A DNA stretch of 64,000 nucleotides. It comes from Tupaia tana (lineage: Eukaryota; Chordata; Mammalia; Scandentia; Tupaiidae). A program made the translations under genes and the position numbers. Below are positions 45,099 through 54,663 of this stretch, in pieces (position 1 is the first letter of the stretch; every line of letters begins with the position of its first letter). Under the pieces are notes generated by a model that searched no databases, was not told the origin of the DNA, and worked only from the letters and a program-made list of their open reading frames with translations. The stretch spans positions 76,170,041 to 76,234,040 of the forward strand of contig JAKSZU010000009.1 in assembly GCA_026018925.1 (NCBI GenBank), written 5' to 3'.

Positions 45099-45543
45099 TT
45101 TTTATTTTTTAGTTTTTTGGTTTTTTTTTAATTTATTTATTTGCATTCATTCTCTGAACATCATTACAGCATACAAAATGAGATTTTCCATCCAAATTAC
45201 ACTATATATTGTCTCAATCAAGCACATCAACAAACATGTTATTGTCAGCAAATGATCTTCCATTTCTTGTCTTCTGTATGTTTTGCTTTTTTCCCCCCAT
45301 CATAGATTCTCTATCTCTTACCCTCTGCCCTCTCCCACTCTCCTCCCACAGTCTCTGGTAACTATGTTTGCTTTCTATACTGTTTTCTCCTCACATTTTA
45401 TTGTAACGCCAAAGACCCTAATCAATCCAAATACCCTCATAGCAAACACAGGTGATACCCACATTTCCATGAACACAAGTCTTACTTTACGCATCCTGTA
45501 AAGTAGTACCTAGCTGTGGCTACATATCCTACTGCAGTCATTG
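45099..45543 (-). repeat. Distal 3' module (about 445 bp) of element m
   Basis: On the minus strand this begins TGACTGCAGTAGGATATG and ends in an A-rich tail. It is homologous over its whole length to the independent insertion at 56413-56869, which starts with TGACTGCAGTAAG right after its TSD. The 3' half resembles L1 3'UTR; the 5' half (about 200 bp) has no counterpart in the other L1s here. Confidence 0.65.
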
Positions 45544-45561
45544 AATAGATATATATTTTTT

Positions 45562-45845
45562 TTCTAAAACTTTTTTTTTTGTAACTCAAATTACATTCCT
45601 TCCCTAAGCTTCATCACAGCATACAAAATGCAATCTCCCATCCAGTACACACTGCATAGTGATACAATCATGCACATTACAAAAAATTTTCCGTTACTAC
45701 TTCCTAGAATTACTTCCACCCCTCTTTCTGACCCTCTGTCCCTTCCCACCCTCCTCTCACACCACCTCCGGTGTCTACAATTGTCCTTCATTCCCTTCCC
45801 ACCCACGTTGCATTGATCACACAATTTCCTACATAATCTAACTAC
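45562..45845 (-). repeat. Proximal 3'UTR module of element m
   Basis: Related to the last ~230 bp of the distal module (CATCACAGCATACAAAATG, CCATCC.GTACACACTGCATA, then a pyrimidine-rich block) and followed in sense direction by its own A-run (45569-45578 as T). So element m ends in two 3'UTR-like modules in tandem. Confidence 0.65.
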
Positions 45846-46119
45846 TTTCAATGGTGAGTTCACTCATTACTACTAAGAAAACCAGTTTTAACTTAACTCA
45901 AAGAAATGCCAAGGAACTTTGCTTAAAGCCAGGAAACAAGTTAGGATTCTGTTCAAATGGAAGGTGCATGAACCTGTCAGTCTCAAGTACTTTTACCTTC
46001 TGTTCTGGTTCAATTTTCCTGATTAAATTCTGGGATATAATATTCAACTCCAGACTTGTCCCTCTGATTAAGTTGGCCACTTTCATAGTTTTTGGACTCT
46101 TATTTCCGTGTGTCTGTGT

Positions 46120-47121
46120 TTAATTTTCTTGATACAGCACACCCTTGAGAACTTCTTGGAGATCTGGTCTGGTGCTGGTAAATTCTTTCAGGTTTTGTTT
46201 ATCTGATAATGTTCTTGTCTTTTCTTCCCACCTGAAAGATAATCTTGCCGGGTACAGTATTCTTGGCTGAAATTGCTTCTCTTGTAACACTTTGAATATA
46301 TTTTCCCATTCTCTCCTCGCTCGCATTGTTTCTGATGAGAGATCTGCTGTTAGCCTGATGGGATGTCCTTTGTAGGTAACTTGATGTTTCTCTCTTGCCA
46401 ATCTTAGTATCTTGTCTTTGTCTGCGGTTTTGGTCAACCTGGCTATAATGTGTCTTGGAGAAGATCTCCTTGGGTTGATTCTATTTGGGGTCCTTTGTAT
46501 TTCCTGGGACTGGATCTTCGAATGCCTCTCTAGGTTTGGAAAGTTTTCTTGCAGGATTTCATGGAATAGATTATCAATGCCCTTATGGGTCTCTTCACCT
46601 TCTGGAATGCCAATTATCCGGATATTTGGACGTTTGATGGTATCCACTACTTCTCGCATATCATTCTCAAATTTTTGAGCCATTTTCTCAGTCTTCGTGG
46701 TGGACTTTTCTAAGCCAGCCATTTTCTCTTCTACATCTGAGATTCTATTTTCTGAATGACCTAGTCTGCTTTTAATACTTTCAAGGGAGATTTTGACTTC
46801 TTGTATTATAGACTTGATCTCTAGCAGTTCCGTTTGAGTCTTTCGTAAAGTGTGTAATTCCTCTTTTAGATCTTGCAAGAATTTCCTCATCTCCTGGAAC
46901 TCGGCAACTTCTTTCTCCTTTCTCTTTAGCAGTTCATTATCTCTCTTTTCTTCCATCTCTGTTAGCTTCGACATTACGAATGTTCTAAATTCCTTATCAG
47001 ACATTTCCATGACTTTCACCGAACTGCTTGTGGATGAAGGAGAGTTACTCTTTTCCATTGGAGGAGAGGTATTTTCTCGTTTTCCCATATTTCTTGTGAT
47101 CCGACGGTGATTTCTTGTCAT
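46120..47121 (-). CDS. Intact L1/HAL1 ORF1 protein, 333 aa
   Basis: Uninterrupted reading frame of the L1 ORF1 family, an RNA-binding nucleic-acid chaperone that packages retrotransposon RNA into cytoplasmic RNPs. In order: a basic Ser-rich N-terminus (residues 1-40), a long Lys/Glu-rich coiled-coil (about 45-155) for trimerisation, an RRM starting near RPNIRIIGIPEGEE (about 164-177), and a basic C-terminal domain with NPRRSSPRHIIARLTK (about 217-232), AREKHQVTYKGHP and EKQFQPRILYPARLSFRW. The length is close to the 338 aa of human ORF1p. The start ATG gives MTRNHRRITRNMG, matching the ORF1 start of element f. No ORF2 follows. Openness over 333 codons suggests recent insertion or expression; whether it is translated cannot be read from sequence. 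Confidence 0.93.
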   Translation of the reverse strand: MTRNHRRITRNMGKRENTSPPMEKSNSPSSTSSSVKVMEMSDKEFRTFVMSKLTEMEEKRDNELLKRKEKEVAEFQEMRKFLQDLKEELHTLRKTQTELLEIKSIIQEVKISLESIKSRLGHSENRISDVEEKMAGLEKSTTKTEKMAQKFENDMREVVDTIKRPNIRIIGIPEGEETHKGIDNLFHEILQENFPNLERHSKIQSQEIQRTPNRINPRRSSPRHIIARLTKTADKDKILRLAREKHQVTYKGHPIRLTADLSSETMRARREWENIFKVLQEKQFQPRILYPARLSFRWEEKTRTLSDKQNLKEFTSTRPDLQEVLKGVLYQEN

Positions 47122-47666
47122 CTGATGAATGGCGTGTTTCTTTCAAATTCTTGAAGTTAAGCCTCAATGTTCAGGAGCAAGCAGACAGAGGTGTTCTAGA
47201 ATCTGATTGCCGTTCTGTTGTGATCGCTGGTGCAGCAGATTCAGTAGATATTGGATGGAGGGACAAGAAAAAGGAAAATGAAAAAGAGAGAGAGAAACAA
47301 CAACAAAAAGAGAGAAAAAAGACAAAAAAATAAAAAATTATAATTGCTTTTCTTTTTTTTTTAAAAGAAAAAAATCACAAAATAGAAAACCGCGTGGCAC
47401 GCTTGCGCGCTGCGTGAAATGTCTAGTTCCCAGTTTCCATGAGGAATCTTCTCAGAGAATGGCTCAACTCTCCTGCCTGGGAGAAAGGAGCAGAAGGGAT
47501 TATTAACAAAACAAAAGATGGAGCTGAGAGCCAGAGAGAAACTCTACCTTTAAAAAAATCGTAAAAAGGAAAAATTACCAAAAAAAAAAATGAGGAGATA
47601 GGAGCAGAGAGAGACAGAGACCTCAGAGACACAGAGACAGAGATAGAAGGCCAGAGGGGCTCCCTA
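47122..47666 (-). promoter_or_regulatory. 5'UTR of element m downstream of the monomers
   Basis: Non-monomer 5'UTR with a CpG-rich TGGCACGCTTGCGCGCTGCG-type segment near 47395-47415, purine-rich tracts (47265-47335, 47590-47640), and a partial monomer at 47419-47475. Likely carries the leader and part of the promoter. Confidence 0.5.
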
Positions 47667-48151
47667 CCACACTAGCTTTGCTTGCTGGAGGCTGAATTAT
47701 GAGTAGAAAATCTTCATTTCTCCTGTGCCCTGAAATATCTAGTTCCTAGTTTCCATGAGGAATCTTCTCGGAGAATGGCTCAACTCTCCTGCCACACTAG
47801 CTTTGCTTGCTGGAGGCTGAATTATGAGTAGAAAATTTTCATTTCTCCTGTGCCCTGAAATATCTAGTTCCCAGTTTCCATGAGGAATCTTCTCAGAGAA
47901 TGGCTCAACTCTCCTGCCACACTAGGTTTGCTTGCTGGAGGCTGAATTATGAGTAGAAAATCTTCATTTCTCCTGTGCCCTGAAATATCTAGTTCCCAGT
48001 TTCCATGAGGAATCTTCTCAGAGAATGGCTCAACTCTCCTGCCACACTAGGTTTGCTTGCTGGAGGCTGAATTATGAGTAGAAAATCTTCATTTCTCCTG
48101 TGCCCTGAAATATCTAGTTCCCAGTTTCCATGAGGAATCTTCGCAGAGAAT
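47667..48151 (-). repeat. 125-bp tandem monomer array (promoter-type)
   Basis: CCACACTAG begins at 47667, 47792, 47917 and 48042: an exact 125-bp period. Three full units and a fourth of about 110 bp are nearly identical (single-base variants such as CTTTGC/GTTTGC, CTCGG/CTCAG). Each holds GAGGCTGAATTATGAGTAG and AGTTTCCATGAGGAATCTTC. Position at the 5' end of the element parallels the monomer promoters of mouse L1. Confidence 0.92.
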
Positions 48152-48352
48152 GGAATGTTGTATTTTGTCAAGTGCTTTTTCTACCTTGATTTAAATGATC
48201 ATATGTTTTTTATCTTTCTTTTTGTTAGTATGGTGTATTACATTTATGATTTTACATATGTTGAACCACCCTTGCAGCCCTGCAATAAAACCTACCTTGC
48301 CATGATGAATAATCTTTTTTACGTGCTGTTGAATACAGTAAGCAAGTATCTT

Positions 48353-48373
48353 TTTTTTTTTTTTTTGAACCCT
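48353..48373 (-). mobile_element. Bare-tail mini-insertion
   Basis: A 21-bp insert of about 14 T and GAACCCT between two copies of GCAAGTATCTT (48342-48352 and 48374-48384). It looks like an extremely 5'-truncated retroposon that left little more than its A tail. Confidence 0.55.
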
Positions 48374-49070
48374 GCAAGTATCTTGTTGAGAACTTTTGTA
48401 TCTATATTCATCAGAGATATAGGACTGCAGTTTTTCTTTTTTGTAGAATCCTTATATGTTTTGGAAATGAGGGTGATGGAGGCTTCATAGAATGAATTTG
48501 GAAGGATTCTTCATTTTAGATCTCTAGAAAAAGTTCAGGTAGAATGGGGGTTACCTCTTTTAAAATTTTGTAAAATTCAGCAGTGAAGACACTGGAACCT
48601 GGACTTTCCTTTGTTGGGAGGTTATTGATTCAATTACTGATTCAATTCCATTGCTAGTTATTGTTCTATTTGGGCTTTCTTTGTCCTCCTGAGTGAATCT
48701 TGGTAGATTATATGTGTCTAGGAATTTTTCCATCTCATCCAGGTTTTCTTGTTTGTTTGCGTATAGTTGTTCATAGTATTCTCTAATGATATTTTGTATT
48801 TCTATTATATCCATTGCAGATTTGATTTATCCGGTTTCTTTCTCTCTTGTTGATTAGCCTAGCTAGTGGTATATCAATCTTGTTTACATTTAAAAAAAAA
48901 CAGCTTTTTTAAATTGCTATACATTATTTATTTATTTATTATTTTATATTTAATTTTTTTATAGATTCAATCACATATGTCACTCAGCATGTAAAGTGAA
49001 TGTTCCAACATGAATACATTTCTCATAACTCCAGTTGGAGACACTATACATGTTATCATCAACAGATATA

Positions 49071-49261
49071 TCAAAGAGAGAAATCAAACCCTAGGGGTGA
49101 TGGCCACACCTCAACCCCTTCTCCTCCATTCTCCTCTCAGGATCTTGGGCACGCACGCACATGCACCTGGCGTGAGTTTAAGCCACTGGGTCTGGGACTC
49201 AAACCATGGTCGACTACATGGGAGTTCAGCAACATAGCCATTATGCTAACTACTGGTCCCT
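49071..49261 (-). mobile_element. SINE remnant at a deletion breakpoint
   Basis: Lacks the T-tail and the first CT-tract portion: it begins GAGAGAAATCAAACCCTAGG and runs to TACTGGTCCC. The missing tail, next to the missing L1 ORF2, suggests that one deletion removed both. Confidence 0.8.
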
Positions 49262-50010
49262 CTCCTAACACTTTCAATATGTCTTCCCATTTGTTCCTTG
49301 TTTGCATTGTGTCCATTGAAAGGTCTGGTATTAAGCTGATGGGATGACCTTTGTAAGTCACTTGACGTTTCTCTCTTGCCAGTTTTCATGTCATGTCTTT
49401 ATCTGTGATTTTGGCCAGTCTGGCTAAGATATGCCTTGTAGAGGATCTTCTTGCATTGATTCTATTTGGGGTTCTTTGTATTTGTTGGATCTGGATGTTT
49501 GAGTGCTTCTCTAGACTTGGGAAGTTTTCTTTCTGGTAAATTTATGGAATAGATTTTCAATGCCCTTTTTAGTTTCTTTACTTTCTGAGATACTAGTTAT
49601 TTGCATGTTTGGATGTTTAATGGAATATAGTACATTTATATATTATCCTCATTTTTTTATCTTCTCTAATTTTTGGGTGTTTTTTTTCTAGGTCAGAGGT
49701 TTTGTCTTCTACATCTGAGATTCAATCTTTAGCATGATCTCATCACCTTTAATACTTTTGAGAGAGCTTTTGATTTCCTGTATTACAGACTTCATCTCTA
49801 ATAGTTCCATTTGATCTTTTAATGGTATCCATTTTGTCTCTCAAATCTTGGAAGGACTTTCTTATCTCCTGGAGATTGTTGTCTCTTTTTTATTTCATCT
49901 CAAAGAGTTTTTTCACTATGAATGTTTTAAATTCTTTCTCTGAGATTTTGGTAACTTCTTTCGATTTTTCAAGAGATGGAGGAGAGCTATTGTGTTCTTT
50001 TGGTGGAGAC
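49262..50010 (-). pseudogene. ORF1 remnant of element n
   Basis: Degraded ORF1 sequence with recognisable blocks (reverse of MTYKGHPISL near 49360, LSLDTM-like text, and N-terminal blocks near 49920). Many stops. Its C-terminal end is deleted. Confidence 0.7.
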
Positions 50011-50419
50011 ATAGGTTCTTTTTGTTGTTGTTTTCAAACTTGAGTCTCTTCTGCAACTTCTAGCCATTGGGTGGTGTATTTATTTTTGGATAGCTTTTTG
50101 GAAAATGTTTCTGCCAATTGGAACTACTTTACTCTCCTTTTGCTGTGGATTGCTTCTGTGACCAAGTCTCTCTTCTGCTGTGTTTAGCGATGTGGTTACC
50201 ATGGGAGGAGTCTTCTATTCAGGTATCTGAAGAGCAGTTTCTCCTTCGCAGCTGATTCAGTATAGAGTGAGAATCCCTAAGAGCCTCATAATGCTAGAAT
50301 ATTTGAAAAGTAGGATTCTAGACCTCTCTAGTTCCTCTGGTGGGTGGAGGATAAAGAGAGGATAATAATATAAGGGGGGGAAAGAATATGAAAGAGGAAA
50401 GAAGAAAAAGTCATACACC

Positions 50420-50800
50420 TCATTTGAACTGCACATGATGGAAGTGAGCTCTGTTTGAGAGCTGAGAGCTGCCCTATGTAATAAAAAGAAGTAAAGAATT
50501 AGCAAAAGGATGAAGAAACAGCCTCAACAGTCTCCCTTTCTGGCAGGGAGGAGGAAGGGGTTCTGAAGTTGGGAGTTTGGGTTGGAGCTGGAGCAGTAGC
50601 CAAGGATTGGCCCTCCCTCAGTTTCTCTGACAGGCAGGGGGCTGCAGAATAAAGTGGGTTCTGCTTGAGATCCCAGAGCAGCCCTTGCTGGTGGTAGGAG
50701 GGAGGCTCCAAAGTTGGAAGTTGGAAGTTGGAGCTGGAGCTGGGGTGAAAGGTCATGCTCACCTCAGTTTCCCTGACTGAGCAGGAAAATCCAGATGGAA
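50420..50800 (-). promoter_or_regulatory. Monomeric 5'UTR of element n
   Basis: Two related blocks contain CCTCAGTTTCYCTGAC (near 50615 and 50762) and GTTGGAGCTGGAG (near 50583 and 50728), giving a repeat of about 147 bp. They resemble the 5'UTR blocks of element a. Confidence 0.5.
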
Positions 50801-50805
50801 ATCTA

Positions 50806-52007
50806 AAGAACCAGCTTTTGCTTTCATTTATTTTCTATAAAGGTCATTTATTTTCTATTTCATTTATTTCTGCTTGTATCTTTATTTTTTTCCTGTCACT
50901 TTTTTGATTTTTTTGTTGTTGTTTTTCCAATTCCCTGAGGCATAATATTAGGTTTTCTTTTTGCCACATTGCTATCATTTCTTACTCATATGAATTGCTA
51001 TGAATTTCCCACTTATGACTGTTTTTACAGTGTCCCAAAGATTATGGAAGCTCATGAACTCATTATAATTTGTAGACATGCAAATTTTGATTTCAGCCTT
51101 AATATCTTCAGTAGTCATGATGTTATTCAGTAGTAGGTTATTTAATTTCCATGTATTTGTGTATTTTCAAGGGATTTTCCTGAAAATAATATGAAGTTTA
51201 ATTCCATCATGGTTGGAGAAGATGCAGGATATAGTTTCTATGCCTTTGCATCTGTAATGACTGGCTTTATGCACTATCACGTGGTCAATCTTTGAGAAGA
51301 TACCATGCAGGGCTGAGAATAATGTATATTTTGTGTTTTATTCGTTGTAAAGTTTTATAGATGTCTGTCAAGTCCACCTGATTTATGGTATCATTTAGGA
51401 ACTGAATCTCTTATTTTTTTCTCAATCTCTCTAAAGGAGATAATGGGGTGTTGAGATGTCCAATAATTACTGTGTTACAGTGTGTCACTCTTTTTTTAGA
51501 CCTAGCAGTGTTTCCTTTGCATATTTGGGTGTGCCTTAGTTGGGTGCATAGATATTTATAAGCCTTGTATCTTCTTAATGAATTAACCCTTTTAGTACTA
51601 TTTAATGCCCTTCTTTGTCTCTTCTTATAGTTTTTGTCTTAAAGCCAATTTTGTCAAAAATCAGTATAGTGACTCCTGCTCTTTTTTGGTTTTTACTTGC
51701 ATGGGATACCTTTTTCCAGCCCTTCACTTTTAATCTATATGTGTCTTTATCCACAAAATGGATTTCTTGTAGGCAGCAGATGGTGCCTATGGTGGGTTTC
51801 TAATTTTTAATCCATTCAGAAGATTGTGTCTATTGATTGGAGAATTTAATACACTAATATTTAACATTATTATTGATATTTTCAGACTAGTCCCAACAAT
51901 TAAATTGCCCATATTATTTTTTTTTCTGTCTGTCTGTCTTTAGTTTTCTTGGTATACGACTCCTTTCATAATTTCATAAAGAGTTGGTCTAGAGTTGGTA
52001 AATCCAT
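50806..52007 (-). pseudogene. L1 ORF2 endonuclease region, element l
   Basis: Reverse of ORF2 N-terminal part: CATCATGGTTGGAGAAGATG (SDHDG-type block near 51206), GTGTCTTTATCCACAAAATGG, TAATACACTAATATTTAAC (NVNGLN counterpart) and the ORF1-ORF2 spacer. Badly degraded. Confidence 0.7.
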
Positions 52008-52599
52008 TTAATTAAAAAATTCTATTTCAAGTTATTTTATACATTCAATCACATAATTTATCTTGCAAAGTGAATGGTCCAACCTGTGTGATTTTCCCCC
52101 AGTCCAGTTGATAATACTATAAAGTTATCTTCAACAGATAATACTCCATTTCTTTGTTCCATTAATACTATTCCACTCTATTTTTCGTCTCAATGTCCTT
52201 CTTCAGAAGCCAATACTTTACCCACCTACTTTCCACCCTATATCTGATATTCAAAACCATTTATTCTGTTTCTATATCCCTTAGTCACTCAGTTTTGATC
52301 ATAGAGTGCAGATACTCGGTATATATTAAGTGGAGATATACGACATCTCTCCTTCATAGACTGACTTGCATCACTCAGCAGTAAATCTTTCATATTCATC
52401 CACTTTCTGTCAAAAGCCAGGGTATTGTTTTTTATGGCTGAGTAGCATTCCACAGAGTATATGTGCCAGTTTTTCAATGCATTCATCTGTTCGTGGGTAT
52501 TTGGGTTGGTTCCAGGTCTTAGCAAAGGTGAATAATGCTGCAATAAACATCGATGTGCAAGTACTTTTCTGATCAAGTATTCAGGACAGAAGAATTCTT

Positions 52600-52868
52600 T
52601 TTTTTTTTTTTTTCTTTGAGAGGTTTTTGTTGTAGGGCGTGTGTGCTTGCCAGACAGACAGAGAGAAACAGAGAGACAGAAAGTGAGAAATCACCTCCCA
52701 GGGGGTATGGCCACACTGCAATCCCTTCTCCTCCATTCTCCTCTCGGGATCTTGGGCACGCACGCACACGCGCCCGGCATGAGCTTTAAGCCACCAGGTC
52801 CAGGACGCAAACCGTGGTCAACTACGTGGGAGTCCAGCGACATAGCCATTACACTAACTGCTGGTCCC
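52600..52868 (-). mobile_element. Young tRNA-derived SINE
   Basis: Reverse full-length copy. The perfect 17-bp TSD AGGACAGAAGAATTCTT is at 52583-52599 and 52869-52885. Confidence 0.96.
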
Positions 52869-53045
52869 AGGACAGAAGAATTCTTAATCAGAAAAGTGCT
52901 TGCACATTGTTGTTTATTGTGACACTATTCACAATTGCTAAGTCATGGAACAAACCCAAATGCCCAGGAACAGATAAATGGATAGAAAAACTGTCGCACA
53001 TATACTCTATGGAATACTATTCAGCCATAAAAAAACTGGCTTTTG

Positions 53046-53294
53046 GGGACCAGCAGTGAGCGTAATGGCTATGTCCCTAGACTCCCACGTAGTTGATCAT
53101 GGTTCGCATCCCAGACCCGTTGGTTTAAAACTCACGCCAGGCACATGTGCACGCATGCCCAAGATCCCGAGAGGAGAATGGAGGAGAAGGGATTGCGGCG
53201 TGGCCATTTCCCCTGGGGGGTGATTTCTCGGTTTCTGTCTCTCTGTCTCTCTGTCTGTCTGGTGAGCACATGTGCCCTAAGCAAAAACCTCTCA

Positions 53295-53322
<28 letters not shown>
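53046..53322 (+). mobile_element. Young tRNA-derived SINE
   Basis: Plus copy with long A tail. TSD AAAAAACTGGCTTTTG region (53030-53045) recurs at about 53323-53339. With the reverse copy 177 bp upstream it forms an inverted pair. Confidence 0.95.
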
Positions 53323-53326
<4 letters not shown>

Positions 53327-54079
53327 AAACTGGCTTTTGACAGACAGTGGGAGTATATGGAAGATTTACTGCTGAGTGAAGCAAGCCAGGCTAGGAAGGA
53401 GAGACATTGTATGTCCCCACTTAATATTTACTGAATGCCTGCACTCTATGACTGAAACTGATTAACTAAAGGATATAGAAACACAGTATATGGATGTACA
53501 TACCAGATACAGTGTGTGTGTAAGAGTATGGTCTGAGGAAGGACATTTAGAAGAAAAATAGGGAGGCAAAGCATTAATGGGACAAAGAAATGTGGTATTA
53601 CCTGTTGAAGATATTTTATAGTTTTATCAATTGGACTAGGGAGAAATGTTCACCTGTTAAAATATTCACTTTGTAGGCTAAATAATATGATTGAATGTAT
53701 GAAAGAAAATGAAATTAAAAAAAGAAGAAAAAATTCTTCTGACCTTTGGGTAGATACGAAGGAGTGGAATTGCTGGATCATATGGTAATTCTATTTGTAG
53801 ATTTTTGAGGAATCTCAAAATTGTTCTCTACAATGGCTGGACCAATTTACATTCCCACCAGCAGTGTAAGAGAGTTCTCCTTTCACCACACTCCTGCCAG
53901 CACTTATCATTTTTTTTTTTTTAAATCTTAGTCATTCTGACTGGGGTTAGGTATCTCATTGATATTTTGATCTGCATTTCCCTTACAATGAGGGATGTTG
54001 AGCATTTTTTCATATATCTTTTGTCTATTTGTATGTCCTTTTCAGACAGTGTTTTTTTCAACTCATTCTCCCATCTTTT

Positions 54080-54226
54080 TTTTTTTTTTTTTTTTTGAGA
54101 GATTTTCGCTATAGGGCACGTGCACTCGCCAGACAGACAGAGAGAGACATAGAGACAGAAAGCGAGAAATTACCCCCCAGGGGGGATGGTCACGCCACAA
54201 TACCTTCTCCTCCATTCTCCTCTCGA
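54080..54226 (-). mobile_element. 5'-truncated SINE
   Basis: Only the 3' half of the SINE (T-tail, GCACTCGCCAGACAGACAG, palindrome, CTCCTCCATTCTCCTCTCG). The tRNA head is absent. TSD CTCCCATCTTTT at 54068-54079 and 54227-54238. Confidence 0.93.
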
Positions 54227-54589
54227 CTCCCATCTTTTAATAGGATTGATCATCTTTGTTTGAGACAGCTGCTTCAAGTCCTTGGGCATTCTGGTTATCA
54301 GTCCCTTATCTGACACATAGTTTACAAAAATATTTTATCATTCTGAGGGCTTTTGATTCACACTAATGACTGTATCTTTTGCCATGCAAAAAAAAAAAAA
54401 ACTTAGTCTGATGTAATCCCACTTGTCTATTTTTGGGATTATCAACTGTGCTTTCGGGGTCTTATTTAGGAAGTCTTTGCTTAATGCAATATCTCCCAGT
54501 GTTTCCCCAGTGTTTTCTAGGAGCAGTTTCATAGTTTGAGGTTTTAAATTTAGATCTTTTATCCACATCGAGTGGATTTTTTTTTTCTT

Positions 54590-54663
54590 TTTAAAAATTT
54601 TTATTTATAAATTTTATTATTATTCATACATTAAATAGCTGTACATCATTTAGATTGCAAAGA
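54590..54663 (-). mobile_element. Very short L1 3' tail insertion
   Basis: About 75 bp of L1 3' terminus in reverse (ATTCATACATTAAATAGCTGTACATC… GATTGCAAAG) splits GAGTTGATTTTTGTCAATGG of ORF2. Flanks GAGTGGATTTTT and GAATTGATTTTT look like an imperfect TSD. Confidence 0.6.

Larger units (their letters stand above)
45099..48151 (-). mobile_element. Half-L1 (HAL1-type) retrotransposon with intact ORF1 (element m)
   Basis: A 3053-bp insertion with a perfect 15-bp TSD GGAATGTTGTATTTT (45084-45098 and 48152-48166). In sense order: a 5' array of 125-bp monomers (48151-47667), the rest of the 5'UTR (to 47122), an uninterrupted ORF1 (47121-46120), an L1-like post-ORF1 spacer (to about 46020), then directly a 3' region with two related L1 3'UTR modules and an A tail. 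No ORF2 sequence is present. It must have been moved by ORF2 protein from elsewhere. It is inserted into ORF2 of element l. Confidence 0.92.
48906..50805 (-). mobile_element. ORF2-less L1 derivative (element n)
   Basis: Inserted in element l at CAGCTTTT (imperfect TSD about TTTAAAAAAAAACAGCTTTT and TCTAAAGAACCAGCTTTT). In sense order: a monomeric 5'UTR (50805 to about 50010), ORF1 N-terminal and central part (to 49262), then a truncated SINE (49071-49262) and finally an L1 3'UTR with T-rich tail (49070-48906). The ORF1 C-terminus and all of ORF2 are absent, apparently by a deletion with one edge in the SINE. Confidence 0.75.
52583..53738 (+). mobile_element. Plus-strand L1 3' fragment inserted head-on in element o (element p)
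   Basis: Begins AGGACAGAAGAATTCTTAATCAG (interrupted by the SINE at 52600-52868), then ORF2 C-terminus (CATGGAACAAACCCAAATG, ATACTCTATGGAATACTATTCAG, …MSPLNIY), 3'UTR and an A-rich tail near 53720-53738. The minus-strand host resumes at ATTCTTCTGACCTTTGGG. The fragment's 5' end is the reverse complement of the host sequence at the insertion point. Confidence 0.85.

Noticed and set aside
47667-48151. CRISPR-like array (regular repeats)
   Set aside because: Units are contiguous 125-bp tandem copies without variable spacers, at a retrotransposon 5' end in mammalian DNA.
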